A stretch of 64,000 bases of DNA from Bacteroidales bacterium (GTDB lineage: Bacteria; Bacteroidota; Bacteroidia; Bacteroidales; P3), in assembly GCA_030523765.1 (NCBI GenBank), contig JAUNHX010000008.1, positions 1 to 64,000 on the forward strand, written 5' to 3'. The translations under genes were made by a program, and so were the position numbers. The notes under the pieces are model-generated. The model searched no databases and was not told the origin of the DNA. It saw only the letters and a list, made by a program, of their open reading frames with translations. The stretch's first letter is position 1. The number at the start of each line of letters is the position of its first letter. Of this stretch, positions 1 to 5,901 are shown piece after piece.

Positions 1-135
1 TTCCATCGTCCCCCAGAGATTGTCCCAAGAAGGCAGAGGGAAGTCAATCTATTTAATGATGCGACATATTAACATCTGCAAATATCCCCTTGTCATATTT
101 GATCCAATACTTAATCCGTTAATTAATAGTTTAAT

Positions 136-498
136 ATGATGAAAAAAATTGTTTTGATTGTATTTTCTCTTTGTTTCTTGATGAACACGTCAAGGTGTAC
201 ACATCAAAAGCAAATTGTTGTATGTTGCCCTGAGAGCGAAGAACTTGCTGGAGAATGGTTTACACCACATGCTGCTTTTGTAAAAATAGTATTGAAAGAT
301 AATGGCTCCTTTGATTTCTTCAATTATGATTCAGTTTCTAGTCGCGTGGTTTGTATAGAAGGAAAATATGAAAAAGATAAAAACAAAATTATTTTATTGT
401 TTCAAGATAAAAATCAAATTAATCTCTCTATATCGTGCGATGAAGTTGGCAACTATTATTTAAAAAATGAGGACTTTTATTTTGTAAAAAATGATTAG
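136..498 (+). CDS. small exported protein, possible immunity protein of an upstream Rhs cassette
   Basis: A 120-residue protein with a basic start and a hydrophobic stretch at about residues 4-16, followed by Cys21. This suggests export, but the residues before Cys21 (TSR) do not make a good lipobox, so lipidation is uncertain. The mature part looks beta-rich, with a pattern (GEWFTPHAAF, then DNGSFDFFNYD, then GKYEKDKNKI) that recalls small lipocalin-like Bacteroidales proteins; this is a weak resemblance. Two start codons lie side by side (136 and 139). The gene is clearly more AT-rich than the Rhs DNA downstream, and it sits just before a hairpin and a displaced Rhs cassette. The next cassette has the same arrangement, with an exported AT-rich gene after the toxin-like tip. 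I therefore infer a partner or immunity role for a toxin whose gene lies left of the window. No function is proven. Confidence 0.6.
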   Translation: MMKKIVLIVFSLCFLMNTSRCTHQKQIVVCCPESEELAGEWFTPHAAFVKIVLKDNGSFDFFNYDSVSSRVVCIEGKYEKDKNKIILLFQDKNQINLSISCDEVGNYYLKNEDFYFVKND

Positions 499-564
499 AA
501 GGATATCCGTCACTGCTATATCTACTATGCGGACTCCTATTAAGCCAGAGAAAACAACGGACGA

Positions 565-2370
565 TTGATTATATTAGCACATACAACTGAAGGGGTAAAC
601 CGCACGAAAACCGTGCGGTTTTACCCCTTTGTTTCCACTGGCAATGGTGCAAGTTCCAGAGGAACGCGCAGAACTGACAACGCGCGTGGCCAGCTTGAGA
701 CCAGGCGCTTCCTCTGCTGGACCGAGGACGTAGCTGCTCAAAGCGAGAGCAGAGCAAGCTCGCTTGCTATGCCGAGATGCAGTAACGTCACGGAACGTAA
801 GCACCACTACGCCGGAACCGACCTTTGCGCAAGTCGAGAGCAGAGCCAAGCTTGCTTGAGCTATGCCGAGATGGAGCAACGTAGACGAAGTCAACGCCGC
901 CTGAAGCTGGTGGGAGTCAACAGCTCAGTGGATGTCAATGCCGAATACATGACTGCTGTCTCTACATTGAACGAGCCGACCCTTTATCCCTCGGCCTATA
1001 TGGTGCTGACCAACAAGGGCTACACCAAGCATTACTATGCAGGAACAGAGCGTGTGTGCGCAAAGATTGGTGGAGGCTTTGGCGTCCCCATCACATCTTT
1101 TGATCCCGATGAGGCAGCCGTTGCCGACAGTTTGTTCAATAAGACCCAAAGCAATGTTACCAGCCAGTCTTACCCAGTCAACAACGTGAATGAGATCAAT
1201 ACGTCACGTCCTGAACTCAGCATTCCCATCATGGGCAATCCTACACAGCTCAATGCATCCGTCTATATTGAATTGACTCCGATTCACGATGTCGTCGCTT
1301 CCGAAGAAAGCAGATGGGATAGCGAAGACGAGGTGTTCTACTATCACTCCGATCATCTGGGTAGTGCATCGTGGATTACCGACGGCCTGGGAGTGACAGT
1401 TCAACATCTGCAGTATCTGCCCTTTGGCGAACCTTTCGTCAACCAGCGAGCAGCAGGATCGTTATACGACGAGCGCTTCACCTTCACTGGAAAAGCACCC
1501 CGTAAGGGGATGCGAATACCGCTGAATAAAATCAAATACAATGAGCAACGCGACGAAGAGACCGGATTCTCCTATTTTGGTGCCCGCTACATGGACCACG
1601 AACTGATGACCATGTGGCTCAGCGTCGACCCGATGGCGGACAAGTATCCTAGCATCTCTCCATACAATTATTGCATGTGGAATCCGGTTAAACTGGTTGA
1701 CCCAGATGGAAGAGAAGTTGGAGATTATTATACACGAGATGGAAGATGGGTTGGGCGCGATAAACATCAAGACAATAAAGTTTATGTTTGTGATGGGTTG
1801 GACGAGAAAGGACATCCTATCAACCGAAGTGATTTAGGAATTACACATGACGAATTTAAAGAAAAAGCCGCAACTGTTTATGGAGAAAGTTCTGCTTACA
1901 GATATTCTGGAAATACCGTACCCGAAGATTTAAAACACGAAATGTTTGCTATCGCATCTGTCCACGAAAGGAACTCAAAAGCATACGCTAACAAATCATC
2001 CCAACATGATGAGTACATGAATTGTACTCCAAAAGAGAATAATGGAAATGCTTTTAGGGTCACAGCGAATGCTGCTGTTATAAATGCACTTATGGGAGGA
2101 TTTGATTGGAGCTATGGAGCAACACAATGGGATGGGGCGGAACAGGCCTTATTCTCCGCAGATGACAATAGGCGTTCTACGGGGAAATGGGAATTGCATA
2201 TGAATACAATGGGATGGACAATATCCGACGAACATTACGAAAAGTGGAAAACCAATGTTGGAAAAGGATTCAAAGCTCCACAAGAAAAAGAAGCTGTTTA
2301 TGCCCCAAACAAAGGGCAGAAAAGGCTGGTCTCCACCGCAGTATATTGCCGTACGATTTTCTGGAAATAA
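565..2370 (+). CDS. 5'-truncated Rhs core cassette with variable C-terminal toxin-like domain
   Basis: An open frame of 601 codons with no convincing start. It opens at a TTG, runs through the hairpin repeat (590-629), and has no Rhs N-terminus or secretion domain, so I read it as a displaced cassette. Rhs features are clear: YYHSDHLGSASWITDG near residue 259, DERFTFTGK, RDEETGFSYFGARYMDHEL, MWLSVDPMADKYPSISPYNY, and the closing DPDGRE near residue 379. After this junction composition shifts to AT-rich and a 217-residue tip begins, with AATVYGESS near 435 and GATQWDGAEQ near 518. The VYGE segment faintly recalls SleB-type cell-wall hydrolases; I do not assign an activity. Residues about 54-111 are scrambled by palindromic inserts, and a second insert splits FTGK from RDEET. 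It could be a silent reservoir that recombines with a complete rhs gene elsewhere. Confidence 0.75.
   Translation: MIILAHTTEGVNRTKTVRFYPFVSTGNGASSRGTRRTDNARGQLETRRFLCWTEDVAAQSESRASSLAMPRCSNVTERKHHYAGTDLCASREQSQACLSYAEMEQRRRSQRRLKLVGVNSSVDVNAEYMTAVSTLNEPTLYPSAYMVLTNKGYTKHYYAGTERVCAKIGGGFGVPITSFDPDEAAVADSLFNKTQSNVTSQSYPVNNVNEINTSRPELSIPIMGNPTQLNASVYIELTPIHDVVASEESRWDSEDEVFYYHSDHLGSASWITDGLGVTVQHLQYLPFGEPFVNQRAAGSLYDERFTFTGKAPRKGMRIPLNKIKYNEQRDEETGFSYFGARYMDHELMTMWLSVDPMADKYPSISPYNYCMWNPVKLVDPDGREVGDYYTRDGRWVGRDKHQDNKVYVCDGLDEKGHPINRSDLGITHDEFKEKAATVYGESSAYRYSGNTVPEDLKHEMFAIASVHERNSKAYANKSSQHDEYMNCTPKENNGNAFRVTANAAVINALMGGFDWSYGATQWDGAEQALFSADDNRRSTGKWELHMNTMGWTISDEHYEKWKTNVGKGFKAPQEKEAVYAPNKGQKRLVSTAVYCRTIFWK
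589..641 (+). repeat. hairpin repeat at Rhs cassette junction, copy 1
   Basis: A 53-bp sequence that recurs at 3159-3211 with two mismatches. Its core (590-629) is a strong hairpin: left arm AAGGGGTAAACCGCACG, loop AAAAC, right arm CGTGCGGTTTTACCCCTT, with a single bulged base. It is followed by TTTGTTTCCACTGG, so on the plus strand it could act as a terminator. In both copies a truncated Rhs coding frame begins directly after the hairpin and an AT-rich exported gene ends shortly before it. It therefore marks cassette boundaries. Confidence 0.85.
735..798 (+). repeat. in-frame palindromic insert, copy A
   Basis: Contains a perfect inverted repeat AGCAAGC/GCTTGCT with a 2-base spacer (753-768), followed by GCCGAGATGCAG and GTCACGGAACGT. 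The same sequence lies at 3660-3725 with few changes. It is translated within the Rhs frame as SESRASSLAMPRCSNVTER. It replaces Rhs sequence that in the second cassette reads NRMHAAVDDKHYSYYAY. Confidence 0.75.
829..897 (+). repeat. in-frame palindromic insert, diverged copy B
   Basis: A diverged copy of the element at 735-798. It keeps GTCGAGAGCAGAGC, the palindromic core (CAAGC TT GCTTG) and CTATGCCGAGATG. It is read in a different phase relative to the element (SREQSQACLSYAEM), showing that the element can be translated in more than one frame without stops. It lies 30 bp after copy A and directly before the resumed Rhs sequence RRLKL. Confidence 0.65.
1495..1548 (+). repeat. second type of in-frame insert inside the Rhs core
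   Basis: About 18 codons (APRKGMRIPLNKIKYNEQ) lie between FTGK and RDEET. From my knowledge of Bacteroidota Rhs proteins these motifs are normally contiguous (FTGKERDEETG). The 5' part folds into a small hairpin (GCACCCC, GTAA, GGGGATGC). The second cassette carries a related insert at the same site (VPCKEVRTPLTSITFSE, about 3213-3266). Confidence 0.5.
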
Positions 2371-2385
2371 AAAAAACTATAAGAC

Positions 2386-3138
2386 ATGAAAAGACAAATA
2401 ATACACTTATTGATATTTTGTGCTGGATTCTCTTTCTCCTACGCTCAGGATGTGGTCCTATGGAAGCACGTCCTCCGATTCAGCAATGACAGATACCTTC
2501 CCAAAGGATATATAGTTTCCAAATATTGCTATCGCGATAATGCTTTATTGTACAAAATGGATTACTCTGACAACGGATGGCAAGTATACGATTCCATCAC
2601 TTATACAAATCACAATGGCTTATGGTGTATATCGCACTTTGAACCAGATACGAATTCTCAATTATATCTCCGTTTTTCAGACACCGTAGAGAATCCTTTT
2701 CGCATGAATAAAGACATTCTCTATGTCTCGGATAAATATAAAATACTACCTCGTTACTTAAATGAGATAAATAATCTTATTTACCAATGCAAAACAGATT
2801 CTCTCCCTCCCATTTTGAAACATTTGGACGACACTTGCTGCTATTTATTTGTAGATGTTGACCACACTCTCTTGTTCGCTGATTATGGCATTCCAATGGA
2901 AGAATCGCTAGAAAGATATTGTTGTCATATTGGAAGGTCTGGCGAATATGACTGGGATAAATTCATTTTTTCCAACTACACCGTTATACGTTATTTTGAA
3001 CATGATAAATACGGCAACATTTGCAAGGTGACAATCACGAGGACGCATAATAAAACCAAAGAAAGTGTCACTTGGATAGAAAGTTTCTTTTTAACATTTG
3101 TTGGGCAATATTCAAATAGAGAATACCACAATAATTGA
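2386..3138 (+). CDS. exported protein, candidate immunity/partner of the upstream Rhs tip
   Basis: A 250-residue protein of unknown family. The first 21 residues (MKRQIIHLLIFCAGFSFSYAQ) form a clear signal peptide with an AQ cleavage end typical of Bacteroidota, so it is exported. The mature part is rich in Tyr, Asp and Cys (a CC pair near residue 147, another near 181) and has no motif I recognise. It starts 15 bases after the stop of the Rhs toxin-like tip, on the same strand and with the same AT-rich composition. In Rhs and CDI systems this is where the cognate immunity gene lies, so I infer an immunity role, acting in the periplasm or envelope if the signal peptide works. Its stop is followed within about 25 bases by the second hairpin repeat. 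The alternative is an unrelated cargo gene carried with the cassette. Confidence 0.65.
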   Translation: MKRQIIHLLIFCAGFSFSYAQDVVLWKHVLRFSNDRYLPKGYIVSKYCYRDNALLYKMDYSDNGWQVYDSITYTNHNGLWCISHFEPDTNSQLYLRFSDTVENPFRMNKDILYVSDKYKILPRYLNEINNLIYQCKTDSLPPILKHLDDTCCYLFVDVDHTLLFADYGIPMEESLERYCCHIGRSGEYDWDKFIFSNYTVIRYFEHDKYGNICKVTITRTHNKTKESVTWIESFFLTFVGQYSNREYHNN

Positions 3139-3158
3139 CCCAGCCATCACATAAAACC

Positions 3159-3211
3159 GAAGGGGTAAACTGCACGAAAACCGTGCGGTTTTACCCCTTT
3201 GTTTTCACTGG
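3159..3211 (+). repeat. hairpin repeat at Rhs cassette junction, copy 2
   Basis: Second copy of the 53-bp repeat at 589-641, differing at two positions. The hairpin occupies 3160-3199, with the same arms and loop AAAAC (one C-to-T change turns an arm base pair into a mismatch). It follows the stop of the exported gene at 3138 and precedes a mosaic Rhs fragment. Confidence 0.85.
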
Positions 3212-4163
3212 TGAGGTACCCTGTAAGGAAGTACGAACGCCTTTGACTAGCATTACATTCAGCGAGGAACGCGATGAGGAAACCTGTTACGGCTATTGCG
3301 ACGACAATCAGCCGCACGCCGTGAAGCGTATGTTCGACTACAATAATGGAATGCTTTATGATATGCGTTGGGATGAGGCCGGAAACCTCGGGCAGGTGAG
3401 TATGTCCATGACTGGAGAAATGTTCGATGCCGGACGCTTCCTCTACTAGACGGAAGACAACCGTATGCACGCTGCCGTGGACGACAAACATTACAGCTAC
3501 TATGCCTACGACCACAGCGGTGAACGCCGCCTGAAACTGACAGGCGACAACAAGTTGCTGGATGTCAACGCCGACTTTATGGCCACCTATACAATACTGA
3601 ACAAACCGACCCTCTATCCCTCGGCCTACATGGTGCTTACCGAAAAAGGCTACACCAACGTTACGGAAGTCGAGAGCAGAGCAAGCTCGCTTGCTTTGCC
3701 GAGATGCAGTAAAGTCACGGAACGTAAACACTACTATGCCGGCACCGAGCGCGTGGCAGCACGTCTCGGCGGTGGCGGATTGGATGCCATGTATCGCATT
3801 GTCGGTACCGATAACACCATTCAGGACAATGCCAATTTGCTCTTTGACCAAAGCCTCGAACAGGTAAACAACCGTCTGCTTCCTGAGAATGACCTCAACT
3901 GTATAATGCAGAACGTTTTTGCAAAAGAGGAATTTGGCCACCCAATTGAAGGCATTCCATACCAGATGCAAGCAAACGTTCGGTTTAACCACAGTCAGTT
4001 CAAGGACATGATGAACAGTATGCTGGCCGACCTCAGCCAAGGCGATGAACCCGATGTCTATTTCTACCATTCCGACCACCTCGGCAGTGCCAGTTGGATA
4101 ACCGACGGAGGCGGCAACCCCGTCCAACATCTGCAATATCTGCCCTATGCTTATTGCGCTTAG
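3201..4163 (+). pseudogene. Rhs core fragment interrupted by an in-frame TAG and truncated at the 3' end
   Basis: A continuous Rhs frame broken by one stop, TAG at 3447-3449. In the first cassette the aligned codon is TGG (FLCWTED against FLY-stop-TED), so this is a W-to-amber change. The two halves lie in the same frame. The sequence is a mosaic: it opens with the core end (RDEETCYGY), then jumps to an upstream YD-type segment (DYNNGMLYDMRWDEAGNLG). It continues through RRLKLTGDNKLLDVNADFM and YHSDHLGSASWITDG, and ends at a stop right after QYLPYAYCA, before the toxin junction. It carries a palindromic insert (3660-3725). With no start, no tip and an internal stop it is most simply a decayed cassette. 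Suppression of the amber codon is a remote alternative. Confidence 0.8.
3660..3725 (+). repeat. in-frame palindromic insert, copy C (66 bp)
   Basis: Compared with the first cassette, where GYTK is followed directly by HYYAGTERV, this copy has exactly 22 extra codons (VTEVESRASSLALPRCSKVTER) between GYTN and KHYYAGTERV. The insert holds the perfect inverted repeat AGCAAGC/GCTTGCT. It begins with GTTACGGAA and ends with GTCACGGAACGT, so a 9-bp imperfect direct repeat lies at its ends. The clean insertion defines the element's boundaries. Confidence 0.8.
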
Positions 4164-4272
4164 ACCCAACCAACAGGAGGTCATGAGTACCGATTAATAA
4201 AGATAATTCAACGAATAACGACTGTTGCGAAGAAACAAACACCTACTTGCGTTTTTCCTCGCATGACCCTCG

Positions 4273-4346
4273 CTTTAGCCATACATCACCCTTACTTCAG
4301 CCATACTCATGAGTATGGCTGAAGTAAGGGTGATGTATGGCTAAAG
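4273..4346. repeat. perfect 74-bp palindrome with no loop
   Basis: Two 37-base arms are exact reverse complements, meeting at CTCATGAG with no spacer (centre between 4309 and 4310). The left arm begins CTTTAGCCATACATCACC and the right arm ends GGTGATGTATGGCTAAAG. Each arm contains AGCCATAC twice, so it is also internally repetitive. No flanking gene obviously needs it as a terminator, and no U-tract follows. Confidence 0.9.
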
Positions 4347-4463
4347 GGGGTAAGATTGGGAAAAAATAGGGGGGGGTATATGGGTTGTTGCATATTTTAT
4401 GAGGTTGAGTTGTCTGCTCAAAAAACGCTGTTATTACAGTCTCTTTTTCGGGAATTTATTACT

Positions 4464-4489
4464 CAAAAAGGAAAATAACTTCCTTTTTG
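4464..4489. terminator. symmetrical hairpin, possible bidirectional terminator
   Basis: A perfect 10-bp stem, CAAAAAGGAA and TTCCTTTTTG, with loop AATAAC. The A- and T-rich outer ends would give a U-tract on either strand. Confidence 0.45.
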
Positions 4490-4521
4490 TAGCTGTAAGT
4501 TATTGGTTTTTAATAAAAAAT

Positions 4522-4558
4522 AAGGAAGAAACAAAAAAATGAAGTTTCTTCCTTGTTT
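4522..4558 (+). terminator. rho-independent terminator-like hairpin
   Basis: An 11-bp stem (AAGGAAGAAAC at 4522-4532, GTTTCTTCCTT at 4543-4553) followed by GTTTTTG. It is oriented to stop plus-strand transcription leaving the Rhs region before the next gene. Confidence 0.5.
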
Positions 4559-4648
4559 TTGCTCCTAAACCGTCGTATATTCGCAAATCGAATTCGCAGA
4601 TAAAAGTCTTGGTGATGGACTTTAAAAAGATTCCTATTACCCATTATC

Positions 4649-4686
4649 TTTTTTGTTTAATCGGTGACTTTATAGAACTCACCTGT
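4649..4686 (+). repeat. AGGTGGGTTCTA-family element, partial copy a
   Basis: Shares TTTTTTGTTTAATCGGTGA and then TATAGAAC-C with the fuller copy at 7130-7192. The left arm is missing or degenerate. It lies about 55 bp upstream of the next start codon. Confidence 0.55.
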
Positions 4687-4740
4687 AATGCTTCTAGACT
4701 CTTTTGAAGTTATCAAGTAACCTTTATAAATAATTGAAAT

Positions 4741-5631
4741 ATGGCAAGAATAAGACAAATTGGCCCCGGTTGTTTCACCTCGGGCACTATCGATGGTATT
4801 ATTTATTATGTTCGTAATGGCAAAACATACGCACGTTCTACTCCTATCGTACCTGCTAGCTCATACACAAACCCTGCGGCTCGGGTAAGACAGGCGCTCT
4901 TTAAGATGGTTCAGATGCACCTAAAGTTTCATCTTCGAACTATCAAGCAAACTATCTCGCCTGCGGAGAGCGGCTCCTCTTCGAATCGCTACTTTAAGCT
5001 GAACAAGAATGGTTTGTACACTGCGTTAGCACCATTGGCAGAGCTTTATGTGGGTGGGAAGGAGATCACTATCGTGGATGTAGAGCAGGCTATTTGCAGC
5101 TATGCTGCCGATAATCCGAATAGTATCAAGATAGCTGCTTTGAGTGGTTATGGAGAGGTATACCTTACAGGCGACTGGCCCAACACTATCACCCTCAACG
5201 CCAAAACGGGTGGCAGCACCATGATTATCGTTGTGTCGGAGAAAGGGGCAACAACTACGATTACTGCTACAAGCAAAACTACAAAGTCCCCTATTAATAA
5301 TACTGTGGAGTCCGCTAATAGCAACACAACGCAGACTCTTGACAATAACACTATGCAGACTCCAGTTAATAATACCGCGCAGACTGCCGTTAATCAATCC
5401 TCGAAAACCTTTGTTAGCCATACTAGGGAAGCTCCTAGAGGTGAGGTTAGAGAACCATCTACTCACCACATAGCGGAACAATCAGCTACTACTAGAGCGG
5501 GCACTTCTGCTTCTAGCGTTGAGCCGCAGTTGGGAAAGATAATTGCACCTACACTAACTAGTATCAATAACTATAGAGGAGGCAAACAAGTGGGAATAAC
5601 ATACGCTAGTGATAATGCCTCATTTTATTGA
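4741..5631 (+). CDS. DUF6266-like protein with Thr/Asn-rich repeat tail
   Basis: A 296-residue protein. The first 160 residues (SGTIDGIIYYVRNGKTYARS, then NPAARVRQALFK) match what I recall of the Bacteroidota DUF6266 family, whose members begin with a G-YYVRNGKTY-R motif; the function of the family is unknown. No signal peptide or membrane segment is seen. Residues about 175-230 are low complexity (Thr, Asn, Gln, Val), built from five 8-residue units encoded by a 24-bp tandem repeat (5293-5412), which may vary in number between strains. The last 70 residues show no motif. The gene stands alone. A copy of a small inverted-repeat element lies upstream, and another hairpin overlaps its stop codon, so it may have moved as a unit. 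Family assignment is moderate. Confidence 0.6.
   Translation: MARIRQIGPGCFTSGTIDGIIYYVRNGKTYARSTPIVPASSYTNPAARVRQALFKMVQMHLKFHLRTIKQTISPAESGSSSNRYFKLNKNGLYTALAPLAELYVGGKEITIVDVEQAICSYAADNPNSIKIAALSGYGEVYLTGDWPNTITLNAKTGGSTMIIVVSEKGATTTITATSKTTKSPINNTVESANSNTTQTLDNNTMQTPVNNTAQTAVNQSSKTFVSHTREAPRGEVREPSTHHIAEQSATTRAGTSASSVEPQLGKIIAPTLTSINNYRGGKQVGITYASDNASFY
5293..5412 (+). repeat. 24-bp minisatellite inside a coding region (5 units)
   Basis: Five in-frame 24-bp units encode INNTVESA, NSNTTQTL, DNNTMQTP, VNNTAQTA and VNQSSKTF. Units 2-4 are the most alike. The length keeps the reading frame whatever the copy number. Confidence 0.75.
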
Positions 5632-5671
5632 GGTGGGATCTAGAAAAAAACTAGAACCCACCTCAATAAAA
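5623..5671. repeat. inverted repeat overlapping the stop codon, AGGTGGGTTCTA family copy b
   Basis: 21-base arms (5623-5643 and 5651-5671) with one mismatch around an A7 loop. The arms contain AGGTGGGATCTAG and CTAGAACCCACCT. The stop codon (5629-5631) lies inside the left arm. It could serve as a transcript-end hairpin. Confidence 0.75.
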
Positions 5672-5702
5672 GATGTTGCAAATAAGCTGATAATAAAGGA
5701 TT

Positions 5703-5895
5703 ATAGGTAACCTCTAAAAATTGCTTCAATGTGATTTTGGAGAAGATTTATAGCAGATTGCTCCGTTGAACGAAGGAGTATAGCGGGCTATATGACTGAG
5801 TGAAACTGAGCAAGATGCATAAATCAATCCAAAAGCACTGAAAGTATGGTTATTATTATTCCTTTTCATACGTGGAATTTTTAGAGGTTACCTAT
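5703..5895. mobile_element. 193-bp MITE-like element with 20-bp perfect terminal inverted repeats
   Basis: The ends ATAGGTAACCTCTAAAAATT (5703-5722) and AATTTTTAGAGGTTACCTAT (5876-5895) are exact reverse complements. The interior has no open frame of note. Both ends adjoin TA, compatible with the TA target preference of IS630/mariner-type elements, but the surroundings are AT-rich so this is weak. It ends 7 bp from the stop of the convergent gene. No transposase or second copy is present in the window. Confidence 0.6.
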
Positions 5896-5901
5896 AGCTT
5901 T

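Larger units (their letters stand above)
4164..4740. other. 577-bp intergenic region rich in hairpins
   Basis: No gene is visible here. The stretch holds the 74-bp perfect palindrome (4273-4346), a G-run (GGGGGGGG near 4370), two terminator-like hairpins (4464-4489, 4522-4558), and a copy of the AGGTGGGTTCTA-family element (4649-4686) just before the next gene. It marks the boundary between the Rhs remnants and the DUF6266-like gene. Confidence 0.6.

Noticed and set aside
1-135. Two short open frames at the left edge, possibly the end of an upstream gene
   Set aside because: Frame 1 closes at 70-72 and frame 2 at 137-139. Neither shows a recognisable motif, so I cannot say which, if any, is the tail of a real gene.
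2187-2489. Plus-strand 100-codon frame bridging the Rhs tip and the partner gene
   Set aside because: It overlaps both better-supported frames in another phase and lacks any motif.
3147-4184. Long minus-strand open frame of 345 codons opposite the second Rhs fragment
   Set aside because: It is the antisense of clearly Rhs-coding DNA, has no known motif, and includes the complement of the hairpin. It is a shadow frame.
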